Assembly (NCBI GenBank): GCA_015057405.1
Contig: SVEK01000013.1
Span: 1-64,000, forward strand
DNA length: 64,000 nucleotides
DNA from: Lachnospiraceae bacterium
GTDB lineage: Bacteria; Bacillota; Clostridia; Lachnospirales; Lachnospiraceae
Reading direction: 5' to 3'
Program-made: the position numbers and the translations under genes
Notes under the pieces: generated by a model
The model's input: only the letters and a program-made list of their open reading frames with translations
Told to the model about the DNA's origin: nothing
Database searches by the model: none
Shown here: one piece after another, positions 40,750 through 49,845 of the stretch
How positions within the stretch are numbered: position 1 is the first letter of the stretch
How the letters are laid out: every line of letters begins with the position of its first letter

Positions 40750-43700
40750 ATGTCAAGAATACTGAAATATTGGAAACAGTTGGCTTTGGTTGCAGTTGCG
40801 GCAATCGGTGTTACAGTTGCCATTAGTGTTATTATGGCATCCTGTGTTACCGTTACGATTAATAATAATGTAACAGCGATGTGGGTTGTGGGTGATACGG
40901 AGAATTGGACAGCTACAGCCGAAGGTGATATTGATGATGTTCCTGTTTCTTCATATAATATTTATTGGGAAACTTCCGACCCGGCGATAGTTTCTGTAAG
41001 CACAGAAAACTATGACGAGGATAAAGCGGCATATTTTGGCACGGGAGCCGTTGTTACGGCTACGGGTGCAGGTAGAGCCACAATTAAAGCCTATTATATG
41101 GATGATGCAGGTAACGTGGTTGCAAGTTCTACGAGAATGATTCAGGTTCAGTTCGGAATCAGCAACAAACCGACAGAGGCTATTGTAAGAGACGAAGGCG
41201 ACAAACAGACAATCTGGACGAATTATTTTACAGCTCTTGAACCATTGGAATGGACATCATCAGATACAGATGTTGTTGTTATTGATACAGATAATACAAC
41301 CGGAAGTTACGGTGCGGTGGAAGCAGTTGGTGCAGGTAGTGCAACTATTACCGTAAAAACACCGGATGGTCAGACCGATTCTTTTGACATAGTTGTAACT
41401 GCAGAAGTTAAGAGTACGGAGCAGGTTAGAATATCTCCAAACGAAGAACTGTCGTTATTATATAATACAAATGGTGCAGCAGCTACAAACCTTCTCTGGT
41501 ACGTAGAAGATGAAAGCATTGCTTCTGTTAATATTCTTGGTACTATTACAGGTAAGGGAGCAGGTGTAACAAAAGTTTATTGTTATCCGAATTACGAATA
41601 TTCAAAGTCTCCTACATATGCATCGTATACACCGAGAGAACTTGCCTTGGAACTTGGTGCTTATACGGAAGTTCGTGTCAACTTTGGTATTGCAAACGGA
41701 AATATCACAATGACGGTAGGCGATATTGCCGAACTTGTTGCAAATACAGATTCAACCGGTGTTAACTGGACTTCTGACAATACGACAGTTTGTACTGTTG
41801 ATTCATTTGGTAAGGTAACAGCACTTAAAGCAGGTACATGTAATATCAAGGCAACACTTGACAGTACCACATTGTTCCCGGGTGAAACTGTTCAGAGCGG
41901 AACTATTCAGGTAACAGTAGTTGACGGATTTGCTCTTAATATTACGGAACAGATAATAAATGTCGGCGATGAATTTGATTTGTCGGCGATTGTTACAGAT
42001 AAAGATGCTACGGTTTCATGGATTGTATCAGATGAGTCGGTTGCATCGGTTACATATAATGAAACGGACAGATATACAGTAAAAGTTACAGGTCTTAACA
42101 GAGGTACAGCGACTATTACGGCGGTACAGACTATTAATGGTGTCAGAAAGATGGCGACCTGTGAGGTGTCGGTTAAGAGTCCTGTACAGGATATCATACT
42201 CTATCCGACAGAGCTTGAGATTGATAAGGGTGCTGAATATCCTATGGTTATAACTTTTGTACCGGAACTTCCCGACAATATGTCAGTGCTTTGGGTATCA
42301 AGCGATGAATCGGTGGCAACAGTTAACCAACAGGGTGTTGTTACGGGTACAGGCGGAGGTGACTGTACGATTTCGGTTATCACACTTGATGGTATAAAAG
42401 TGGCATCATGTAGATTACATGTAAGAATTCCTGTAACGGGAATTGAGATGTCAGTGACAAATGTAGAGACAAGCCTTGCAACAGGTACATATCAGCTTTC
42501 ATATACAATTACACCTACAGGTCCTGGTGTAAATACAGATGTTGTATGGGAAACATCAAATCCTGAAGTGGCAGTTGTTTCACCAAGTGGTTTGGTTACA
42601 TTTATCAGCCCGGGTAAAGCCACAATCATCGCGCAGACGGTTGATACCGGTACAGAAGGAAGCTTGATTGCAACTTGTGAATTCTATATCAGCGATCCTG
42701 TTATAAGCGTTGCGATTGATTACAACGATGTAACAATGAAAATAGGTGATACATTCCGTCTTACAGCTTCAGTTTTACCTACAACGGCAACAGATAAGAC
42801 TGTAACATGGATTTCATCAAATACAAATGTAGTAACAATTGACAGTGAAGGTTTACTTACAGCCGTAGGCAGCGGTAATGCAGCTATCCTCTGTCAGTCA
42901 AATGACAGCGGCGTTACGGCGATGTGTAATGTTACCGTATATCAGGCTGTTGAAAGTATTGAACTCAGTACTACACAGATTAGTGTACGAAAAGGAACTA
43001 TCTTCTGGATTTACGGAGCGGCTAAGCCGGATAATGCAGTAAATAAAACAATTATCTGGAGTTCTTCGGATACAAGTATTGCGACAGTTGATCAGACAGG
43101 TATGGTTACAACAGTTGCTCCGGGTGAATGTTCAATTATAGCAACAAGCGAAGATACAGGTGTTATTGCAAAATGTCTTCTTGTGGTTACGGAACCTGTA
43201 ACAGGTATTGAACTTAACTTTACGGAAAAAGAACTCATGAAAGGTGAACAATTTATCATCATTCCGACTATATCACCGGTTGATGCTGACAATAAGTCAG
43301 TTACATATAAATGTAGTGATGAGTCGATAGCTGTTGTTGACGAAAATGGTGTTGTTACAGGCCTTAAAGGCGGTAGTTGTATTATTATCGTAACCACAGT
43401 GGAGAGAGGACTTATTGCAAGCTGCAAGGTTACGGTAAATGAGTTTATTACATCAATTAAGATTGATCCTACCAGTCAGTATCTTAATAAGGACGCAGCC
43501 AGATATCTTACGGTTACAATGACACCGGATTCCGCATCGAATAAGGGTGTTAACTGGTCAAGCAGCGATACCAATATTCTTACTGTTGACGAAAAGGGTA
43601 AGATAACAGGTATCAATTACGGCGAAGCGATAGTTACAGCTGCTGCGGCAGACGGAAGCGGACTTTTTGATACAGTTAAAATCAGAGTTATCAAGCCGGT

Positions 43701-44418
43701 ATCTGAGATAACAGTTACACCGGCCACGGTAACAGTTCTTGAAGGTAAAGAAGTAACGGTTACAGCGACCGTTACGCCTGATGATGCAACTATAAAAGGT
43801 ATTACATGGTCATCATCAGATCCGTCGATAGCGACCGTGGATTTTAACGGTACCGTGTATGGCGTTAAGGCCGGTGTATGTTATGCATATGCAACCAGCG
43901 ATGATGGTAACGAAGTAGTAGGTATTTGCAAGGTAACAGTTAAAAAAGCGATACCGGCAACAAAAGTTACAATCAATGCCACACAGATAGTATTGCTTCC
44001 CGGTCAGTCAAGATCAGTTACAGCAAGAATGTCTCCGGCAAATACGACAGATGAGTACAGATGGGTATCAGATGATATTTCTGTCGCAACTGTTGATGAG
44101 CAGGGAAATATCTTTGCAAAAGGTCAGGGTAACTGCAACATAATCTGTATAAGTGATTCCGGTGTTGAATCGATGTGCCAGATTATAGTTCTTGCAATGA
44201 ATGCAACAGAGATTACTATAGAGCAGTATGATTCATTTATCCTTGATGTATTTGGTGCAACTCAGAATATAGCATGGTATACAGGCAATAATCGTATAGC
44301 AACAATCGATGCAACAGGTAAGGTTATCGGTCGTAGCGTAGGCAGCACAATTATTACAGCCAGAGTTCATGGAAAAATTCTGTATGTAAAAGTAAATGTT
44401 GTTAGGATAAAAAAATAA
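40750..44418 (+). CDS. Large secreted protein made of tandem bacterial Ig-like (BIG2) domains
   Basis: N-terminal membrane/signal segment; repeated W.SSD.SIATVD..G.VTGV..G...ITA pattern, about 11-12 copies. Confidence 0.9.
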   Translation: MSRILKYWKQLALVAVAAIGVTVAISVIMASCVTVTINNNVTAMWVVGDTENWTATAEGDIDDVPVSSYNIYWETSDPAIVSVSTENYDEDKAAYFGTGAVVTATGAGRATIKAYYMDDAGNVVASSTRMIQVQFGISNKPTEAIVRDEGDKQTIWTNYFTALEPLEWTSSDTDVVVIDTDNTTGSYGAVEAVGAGSATITVKTPDGQTDSFDIVVTAEVKSTEQVRISPNEELSLLYNTNGAAATNLLWYVEDESIASVNILGTITGKGAGVTKVYCYPNYEYSKSPTYASYTPRELALELGAYTEVRVNFGIANGNITMTVGDIAELVANTDSTGVNWTSDNTTVCTVDSFGKVTALKAGTCNIKATLDSTTLFPGETVQSGTIQVTVVDGFALNITEQIINVGDEFDLSAIVTDKDATVSWIVSDESVASVTYNETDRYTVKVTGLNRGTATITAVQTINGVRKMATCEVSVKSPVQDIILYPTELEIDKGAEYPMVITFVPELPDNMSVLWVSSDESVATVNQQGVVTGTGGGDCTISVITLDGIKVASCRLHVRIPVTGIEMSVTNVETSLATGTYQLSYTITPTGPGVNTDVVWETSNPEVAVVSPSGLVTFISPGKATIIAQTVDTGTEGSLIATCEFYISDPVISVAIDYNDVTMKIGDTFRLTASVLPTTATDKTVTWISSNTNVVTIDSEGLLTAVGSGNAAILCQSNDSGVTAMCNVTVYQAVESIELSTTQISVRKGTIFWIYGAAKPDNAVNKTIIWSSSDTSIATVDQTGMVTTVAPGECSIIATSEDTGVIAKCLLVVTEPVTGIELNFTEKELMKGEQFIIIPTISPVDADNKSVTYKCSDESIAVVDENGVVTGLKGGSCIIIVTTVERGLIASCKVTVNEFITSIKIDPTSQYLNKDAARYLTVTMTPDSASNKGVNWSSSDTNILTVDEKGKITGINYGEAIVTAAAADGSGLFDTVKIRVIKPVSEITVTPATVTVLEGKEVTVTATVTPDDATIKGITWSSSDPSIATVDFNGTVYGVKAGVCYAYATSDDGNEVVGICKVTVKKAIPATKVTINATQIVLLPGQSRSVTARMSPANTTDEYRWVSDDISVATVDEQGNIFAKGQGNCNIICISDSGVESMCQIIVLAMNATEITIEQYDSFILDVFGATQNIAWYTGNNRIATIDATGKVIGRSVGSTIITARVHGKILYVKVNVVRIKK

Positions 44419-44430
44419 CCAATATATTAC

Positions 44431-44468
44431 AGGAAGTATCCGAAGTTGTTTCGGATACTTCCTTTTTT
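44431..44468 (+). terminator. Intrinsic terminator
   Basis: AGGAAGTATCCGA...TCGGATACTTCCTTTTTT. Confidence 0.95.
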
Positions 44469-44657
44469 GCCACAAATATAAGGTTTTTTGTATTTGTTTT
44501 GTAAAGAAAAATTAACAATAATGGATTTGCAAGTGTTATTTAATTATGGTATAGTTATTAAGTATTGAAGCGTCATAAATAGCGTGATATTACAAAAATC
44601 GCCTATATGGATTATATTGTGCGATTCCTTCGTTACGCTTCGGAATGGAGATATTGT

Positions 44658-46319
44658 ATGAAATGTAGTAAATGTGGAGAAGAGTGTAGAGATAACCAGG
44701 CATTTTGTCTTAAATGCGGGAATCCGATACAGGTTGTTCCGGATTTTAATTTAATAGAGGCTGAACTTGCAAATAATATCGGTGTATTACTTGAAGAAGA
44801 AATCGCAGATGAAACTTATAATGAATATACCGATGTTTCCAATATGGAAACAAAGAAGATAGATTCTAATCTTGAGAAAGAACTTAAGACCTTGGAAACG
44901 AATAAAAAAGAAGAACGTGTTGTTATTTCCGGTAACAGAATCGTTAATTCAGACAAGGTTACAGAGTCAGCAAGTCCTATTGAAAGACGAATGATTGTAT
45001 CACGTCGCAATAAGAAAAAACAAAGAATTATCATAATGTCGGTAATTACTTTGGTGGTGCTTCTTGCAGTAATAGGAGCTTCGATGTTTGCAATCTCAAA
45101 GTTTTCTGAAAGAAATGAATATAATAAGGCAACATTTGATTCAAGTTACAATAAAGCTGTAGAATATATGCTTGATGGCGATTATGAAAATGCCATCAAG
45201 CAGACTGAAATAGCTATTGATAAGGCAACTAATGTTAATGAAAAGGTTAAAGCCAGATTGTATCTTGACCAGATATATGAAAAAGTAAGTGGTTCGGAAG
45301 AAAAGAAAATTGCAAATCTTTTAGAAATCACAAAGCTTTGTCCTAGCGAATCCTCATATTTTAAAAGGGTTGCACAGTATTATCTTGAGAAAAAGCAGTA
45401 TGAGAAATTATCTGCATTTGTAAATTCTATTGAGAATGAAGATGTGTTTGCAGCATTGTCTGAATATACGGTAGATGTTCCAAAAAGCAGTGTTGCTGAC
45501 GGAACTTTTGCAGAGTATTTTAGTGTGGAATTAACAGCAGAAGAAGGTTGTAAGATTTATTACAGAATCTATGAAGTGTTTAATATTTCGGATGATATTG
45601 GCTCTGCGCAGTCATCAACAGAAGAGGCAGTATATTCGGAGCCGATTGCATTTGATAAAGAGGGCTCATATGTGGTTCGTGCATATGCTGTAAATGAGCT
45701 TGGAGTGTTGAGTAAAGTCGGAGAGTTCAGATATGTTATATCGTTATCAATTCCGAATGCACCGGTGATTACACCGACCACAGGCGAGTTTACCGAATAT
45801 TCGAAGATTACGATTACGGTTCCGGAGGGTGCAGTAGTATATTATACCATTGATGATGTAAGTATATCTACAGAATCGAATGTTTATGTAGAACCGATAG
45901 ACATGTTGGTTGGTGTTCATATTATCAGAGCGATTGTTGTTGATAAATATGGAATGCAGAGCGAAGTAGCTGAGGAATCATATACATTTAAGCCAAAGGA
46001 AAATTATTCACCTGCCGAGGCAAAAGAATTGTTGGAAAAAACGTTGATTGAGGATGGCGTAATCTTAGAAGATACAAAACTTACAGAAGACGGATATGAG
46101 GTCAAGCTGACTTATAAGGAAACGAAGAATTATATCGGAAATGCAGGTTACTATATTTTTACCGTAACTATTTATGATGAGAATTCAGAAGTATTCGGGG
46201 AAATGCTTTATGGCTTTGATTATCATAAAGGTGAAGGTGTAAAGGTTGACGAAGTAGATGGTGAATATAAAATCGTTGACCCGGCTGCCGGAAATGGTGA
46301 AGACAGCGTAGTAGGATAA
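44658..46319 (+). CDS. Zinc-ribbon / TM / TPR-like protein with chitobiase-type C-terminal (CHB_HEX-like) repeats
   Basis: MKCSKCGEECRDNQAFCLKCG; TM; CKIYYRIYEV...SEPIAFDKEGSYVVRAYAV repeats; ORF 44607-46319. Confidence 0.75.
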   Translation: MKCSKCGEECRDNQAFCLKCGNPIQVVPDFNLIEAELANNIGVLLEEEIADETYNEYTDVSNMETKKIDSNLEKELKTLETNKKEERVVISGNRIVNSDKVTESASPIERRMIVSRRNKKKQRIIIMSVITLVVLLAVIGASMFAISKFSERNEYNKATFDSSYNKAVEYMLDGDYENAIKQTEIAIDKATNVNEKVKARLYLDQIYEKVSGSEEKKIANLLEITKLCPSESSYFKRVAQYYLEKKQYEKLSAFVNSIENEDVFAALSEYTVDVPKSSVADGTFAEYFSVELTAEEGCKIYYRIYEVFNISDDIGSAQSSTEEAVYSEPIAFDKEGSYVVRAYAVNELGVLSKVGEFRYVISLSIPNAPVITPTTGEFTEYSKITITVPEGAVVYYTIDDVSISTESNVYVEPIDMLVGVHIIRAIVVDKYGMQSEVAEESYTFKPKENYSPAEAKELLEKTLIEDGVILEDTKLTEDGYEVKLTYKETKNYIGNAGYYIFTVTIYDENSEVFGEMLYGFDYHKGEGVKVDEVDGEYKIVDPAAGNGEDSVVG

Positions 46320-46350
46320 TAGAATTGTAATAAAAGAAAATAATAAATTT

Positions 46351-46385
46351 GGACCGGTTTTGAAATGTATTTCAAAATCGGTCCT
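46351..46385. terminator. Hairpin between convergent genes
   Basis: GGACCGGTTTTGAAA...TTTCAAAATCGGTCC. Confidence 0.8.
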
Positions 46386-46419
46386 TGTTGTTAAAAATGC
46401 AATTTATAAATGCAAATGA

Positions 46420-47343
46420 TTATTCGGCAGATTCGTCTTCGGAGTCTGTTGATTTCTGTTCGGCCTCTTCAAAATCAGCAACTTCAAGTTCGGCTTCTTC
46501 CAGGTCTTCATCGGTTTCATAGATTTTTGAGTAACACTCGTCGGTAAGATATTCAAGGAAACTTGGATCATCAATATCGAATTTTTCGGTAATCATGTGC
46601 TTTATAAGAACAAATCTCTGATAGTAGAAGAATAAATCATCTGTTTCGATATTGTTATCTTCGATAAGTTTGTTAATAGATTCTTCTGCAAAATCTCTGT
46701 TGTACCTAGTCATTATATAGTCAATAACATCATGAATAAGCTTATCGTTTTCAAGAGCTACAGGTCGAAGCTTGTTGGCAGAACTGAGACTCATGAAGCC
46801 TGATACGATAAATACAGTGAAAAGTACACCCATAACAATATAGAAGATGATGTGTACGGAGTCTGAAAGGTGAAGATCAAACACGTTAAGGTACTCGCAT
46901 ATGAGGAAGATAACACCTAAAAAACCAACAGCTAAAAGACTTGTTGCAGAAGAAGTAAGATCCGCAAGCTTATCCATAGGTTTTACATATGGTTTGATTT
47001 GCTGTATGGATGCTTTTTCAGAAGGCGCTGTCATAGGGGAGAGTTCATCTTCGTCGGCAGACATAAGTTCATCGCCGTATTTCTCTGCAAGAAGAGAAGC
47101 AACTTCATTATATTGATTGTTATTAATTAATAGATGATATGTATTCTCTGAGTCAATGTAGTATTGAACATCATATTCATCTTCAATCAGTTCATTGAAC
47201 GCAGTGAGGACAATACGCTCATCGGTATCAGCTAAAACCTCACTATAATCGTCTTTACTGCCTTGCAAAAGCTCTATGTTACAGCTGTCGCAAACAGTAA
47301 TTTCATCTTCAAAATCCTTTTTACATATAGGACACCAAGCCAT
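46420..47343 (-). CDS. Zinc-ribbon membrane protein of unknown function
   Basis: MAWCPICKKDFEDEITVCDSC; two TM helices; ORF 46420-47355. Confidence 0.75.
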   Translation of the reverse strand: MAWCPICKKDFEDEITVCDSCNIELLQGSKDDYSEVLADTDERIVLTAFNELIEDEYDVQYYIDSENTYHLLINNNQYNEVASLLAEKYGDELMSADEDELSPMTAPSEKASIQQIKPYVKPMDKLADLTSSATSLLAVGFLGVIFLICEYLNVFDLHLSDSVHIIFYIVMGVLFTVFIVSGFMSLSSANKLRPVALENDKLIHDVIDYIMTRYNRDFAEESINKLIEDNNIETDDLFFYYQRFVLIKHMITEKFDIDDPSFLEYLTDECYSKIYETDEDLEEAELEVADFEEAEQKSTDSEDESAE

Positions 47344-47526
47344 AAAAACCTCCATTCCGCATGTAATGCGATATCATATCTTGTATTATATTACAAAAAG
47401 TCCATTATCACAAGAAATATACTACATTAAAGTGTCATTTTTGTGATAATTATGATATTATGTTAAGGAAATGGAAGAATATTCTAATTTGTATAATACA
47501 GCAATAGAGATAAGGAACATACAGTT

Positions 47527-48006
47527 ATGAAAATTACTATACTTACAGTAGGAAAGATAAAAGAAAAATATTTTACAATGGCGATAGATGAATATTCGAA
47601 GCGCCTTTCGAGATATGTAAAGCTTGATATAGTAGAGGTGCCGGATGAAAAGACACCTGACGGAGCATCTGAAACAGAGGAAGAAAATATACGTGTAAAA
47701 GAAGGAGAAAAAATCCTTAAAAATATTAAAGATGATTCTTATGTCATAACACTCGAGATAGAAGGAAAGCAGCTTGATTCGGTAGAGCTGGCAGAAAAGA
47801 TAAATAAGATAGGAGTATCGGGAAAAGGGCATATTACATTTATTATAGGTGGTTCATTGGGGCTTTCAAAGGAGATAAAAGACAGAGCAGATTACAAGCT
47901 GAGCTTCTCCAGAATGACATTTCCTCATCAGCTGATGAGGGTGGTTTTGCTGGAGCAGATTTACAGAAGTTACAGAATATTAAATAATGAACCATACCAC
48001 AAGTAG
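47527..48006 (+). CDS. rlmH: 23S rRNA (pseudouridine1915-N3)-methyltransferase
   Basis: MKITILTVGKIKEKYF..., TFIIGGSLGLSKEI, FPHQLMRVVLLEQIYRSYRILNNEPYHK. Confidence 0.97.
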   Translation: MKITILTVGKIKEKYFTMAIDEYSKRLSRYVKLDIVEVPDEKTPDGASETEEENIRVKEGEKILKNIKDDSYVITLEIEGKQLDSVELAEKINKIGVSGKGHITFIIGGSLGLSKEIKDRADYKLSFSRMTFPHQLMRVVLLEQIYRSYRILNNEPYHK

Positions 48007-48008
48007 AG
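47989..48008 (+). repeat. att-like direct repeat A (rlmH 3' end) GAACCATACCACAAGTAGAG
   Basis: Encodes EPYHK* of RlmH; recurs at 49053, 49667 and 51954. Confidence 0.9.
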
Positions 48009-48116
48009 TGGGTTTTTTCGCAGATTGGTATGTAATGGGTGGCGTATCATATACTAAGTGAGAAATACCAATATTTGGTTGAGAAGAGAATGATGTTAAA
48101 TAAAATGCTTGAACTA

Positions 48117-48145
48117 TTGAATTGGTACAGATATTTGAGTATAAT
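48117..48145 (+). promoter_or_regulatory. Promoter of vbhA-like/fic pair (TTGAAT-N17-TATAAT)
   Basis: Read directly. Confidence 0.6.
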
Positions 48146-48183
48146 ATAAATAGTACTAATTAAAGAAATTGTAGGTGACAAAA

Positions 48184-48357
48184 ATGAGCAATACAGAACG
48201 AATAATAGAAAATGTTAATGCTACAATGACAATGGAAGATATGCCACTATTTAACGAAGATAAAGATAGAATTCGTGAGTGTCTTGAAGGAAATGTTTCT
48301 TTTGAAACAGCTATTGAGATGTTGTTAAAAAAGTACACACATAAGCAGGTGGGCTAA
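48184..48357 (+). CDS. VbhA-like antitoxin of Fic
   Basis: 57 aa, EDRIRECLEGNVSFETAIEMLLKKYTHKQ-type sequence; its stop overlaps the fic ATG (taATGa). Confidence 0.7.
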   Translation: MSNTERIIENVNATMTMEDMPLFNEDKDRIRECLEGNVSFETAIEMLLKKYTHKQVG

Positions 48358-48959
48358 TGAAAGATGTTTATTATTATGAATATGAACAGGATAGTTATTA
48401 TTGTTATCCAGGGACATATGTATTGAAGAATAAACTGAATATAACTGATGCAGATGAATTAAAATCAGCGGAACGTGAAATTACATCACTTAGAACGGCA
48501 TAATTGATGATTGAACCAATGGATGGTACTCTTGATTTTGGATACTTAAAGCAAATTCATAGGTTTCTGTTTGGGGATATTTATGAATGGGCAGGTAGTG
48601 TTAGAAGTGTAAATATTTCTAAGGGGAATCAGTTTTGCAGATGTGAGTTAATAGAAGAGCAGATGTCTCAAATAATGGGTAAATTGGCTGATGAAAATTA
48701 TTTATATGGTTTAGATAAAGAAAAATTAGCAGAAAGACTTGCGTACTATATTGGTGAAATTAATGCGATTCATCCTTTTAGGGAAGGTAATGGCAGAAGT
48801 CAGAGAATGTTTATTGAGGTATTAGCATTAAGAAATAGATACCATTTAGATTTCGCGTTGATTTCAAATGAAGAAATGCTTGAAGCAAGTATGCAGACAT
48901 TCAATTTAAAGTATGAACTTATGACGGCATTATTGTTAAGGGCTATGAATAAATATTAA
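48357..48959 (+). pseudogene. fic: Fic/DOC-family toxin, reading frame split by an in-frame TAA at 48501-48503
   Basis: MKDVYYYEYEQDSYYCYPGTYVLKNKLNITDADELKSAEREITSLRTA* then, same frame, LMIEPMDGTLDFGYLKQIHRFLFGDIYEWAG...HPFREGNGRSQR. Confidence 0.8.
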
Positions 48960-48962
48960 GTA

Positions 48963-49000
48963 AATTAAAGTTTATAAGAGAAATCTTATAAGCTTTAATT
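48963..49000 (+). terminator. AT-rich hairpin with GAAA loop after fic
   Basis: ATTAAAGTTTATAAGA-GAAA-TCTTATAAGCTTTAAT. Confidence 0.65.
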
Positions 49001-49052
49001 ATTTATAAGTATAGATTTTCTGTAATATATCCTCCTATGGGTATGTTACGGA

Positions 49053-49072
49053 GAACCATACCACAAGTAGAG
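49053..49072 (+). repeat. att-like direct repeat B GAACCATACCACAAGTAGAG
   Basis: 20/20 identical to site A. Confidence 0.9.
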
Positions 49073-49243
49073 GATTTTTTTATGAATAAAATAGGAAAAT
49101 ATTCAAATTCTATAGATTTTGAAACAGAAGTGAAGTAAACATAGTTAATGTTCCTAATTTGCTGGAATTATAAGTTTTACAATGGTTTATCATAAAATAT
49201 TATATGGTTATAGCAAAAAAGGACTGTTAATTAAAAAGACCGC

Positions 49244-49272
49244 TTGCATTCACAAACGGTCTAGTGTATAAT
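49244..49272 (+). promoter_or_regulatory. Antisense RNA promoter, copy 1 (TTGCAT-N17-TATAAT)
   Basis: Read directly; conserved in copy 2 at 51529-51557. Confidence 0.75.
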
Positions 49273-49278
49273 TCAAGT

Positions 49279-49378
49279 AGAAAGGTTATCGGATGCGACA
49301 TCCGATTGCCCTCAGTAAATGAAACTATAAAGAATAGCATCCTAGACTTTGGACGGTACAGGGATGCTATTTCTTTTT
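49279..49378 (+). ncRNA. Candidate antisense antitoxin RNA, copy 1 (~100 nt)
   Basis: Promoter, hairpin ATCGGATGCGACATCCGAT (49288-49306), terminator AATAGCATCC...GGATGCTATTTCTTTTT; overlaps 3' end of the toxin ORF. Confidence 0.65.
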
Positions 49379-49450
49379 ATTGATTTCGTTAATAAACGAC
49401 AGTGCCGCAAAAATAACTAACAATAAAGTTAAGACTTCCATTGTATTCAT
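49367..49450 (-). CDS. Small hydrophobic holin-like/type I toxin peptide MNTMEVLTLLLVIFAALSFINEINKKK, copy 1
   Basis: 27 aa with SD AAGGAGGG 9 nt upstream (alternative ATG at 49456 gives 29 aa); not in the supplied ORF track because of length. Confidence 0.75.
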   Translation of the reverse strand: MNTMEVLTLLLVIFAALSFINEINKKK

Positions 49451-49666
49451 GGGCATCACCCTCCTTATGTACTAGAGGGCATCAAACATCGGAAATTGCA
49501 TCCGCTTTCTATTGAATTATACAAGAATATTATATCATAGAATGGCACAGAACACAAGTTCGAGTCGCTGTTCAAGTATTAAAATTTGTAATTATATACA
49601 TATAAAAATTAGATTATATAAAATATGAGAGTTTTACGGAGAAACCTCATATGTGTATGTTACGGA

Positions 49667-49686
49667 GAACCATACCACAAATAAAG
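49667..49686 (+). repeat. att-like direct repeat C GAACCATACCACAAATAAAG
   Basis: 18/20 to site A; its right flank (GGTTTTTTAGCAG...ATGGGTGGCGTAGCATAT) matches the right flank of A. Confidence 0.9.
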
Positions 49687-49845
49687 GAGGTTTTTTAGCA
49701 GTGTTATGGGTGGCGTAGCATATCGTAAAAAATTAAGAAATTAAAAAAATTAAAATTCACCCAACATAAGTGCAAATAATGGTACTAAATATATAGAAGC
49801 GTAAAAAACATGCATGATCGCTTACTAAAACGGATGGAGAATATT

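Larger units (their letters stand above)
49230..49690. repeat. ~460-bp direct repeat copy 1 (type I TA-like locus + right-end hairpins + att-like site C)
   Basis: Near-identical to 51515-51977. Confidence 0.92.

Noticed and set aside
40750-44418. Repeats in the BIG2 gene as a DNA repeat array
   Set aside because: Explained by tandem protein domains that are diverged at the DNA level.
49230-49690. 460-bp repeat as an IS element
   Set aside because: No transposase, no terminal inverted repeats; content fits a TA locus plus att-like end.
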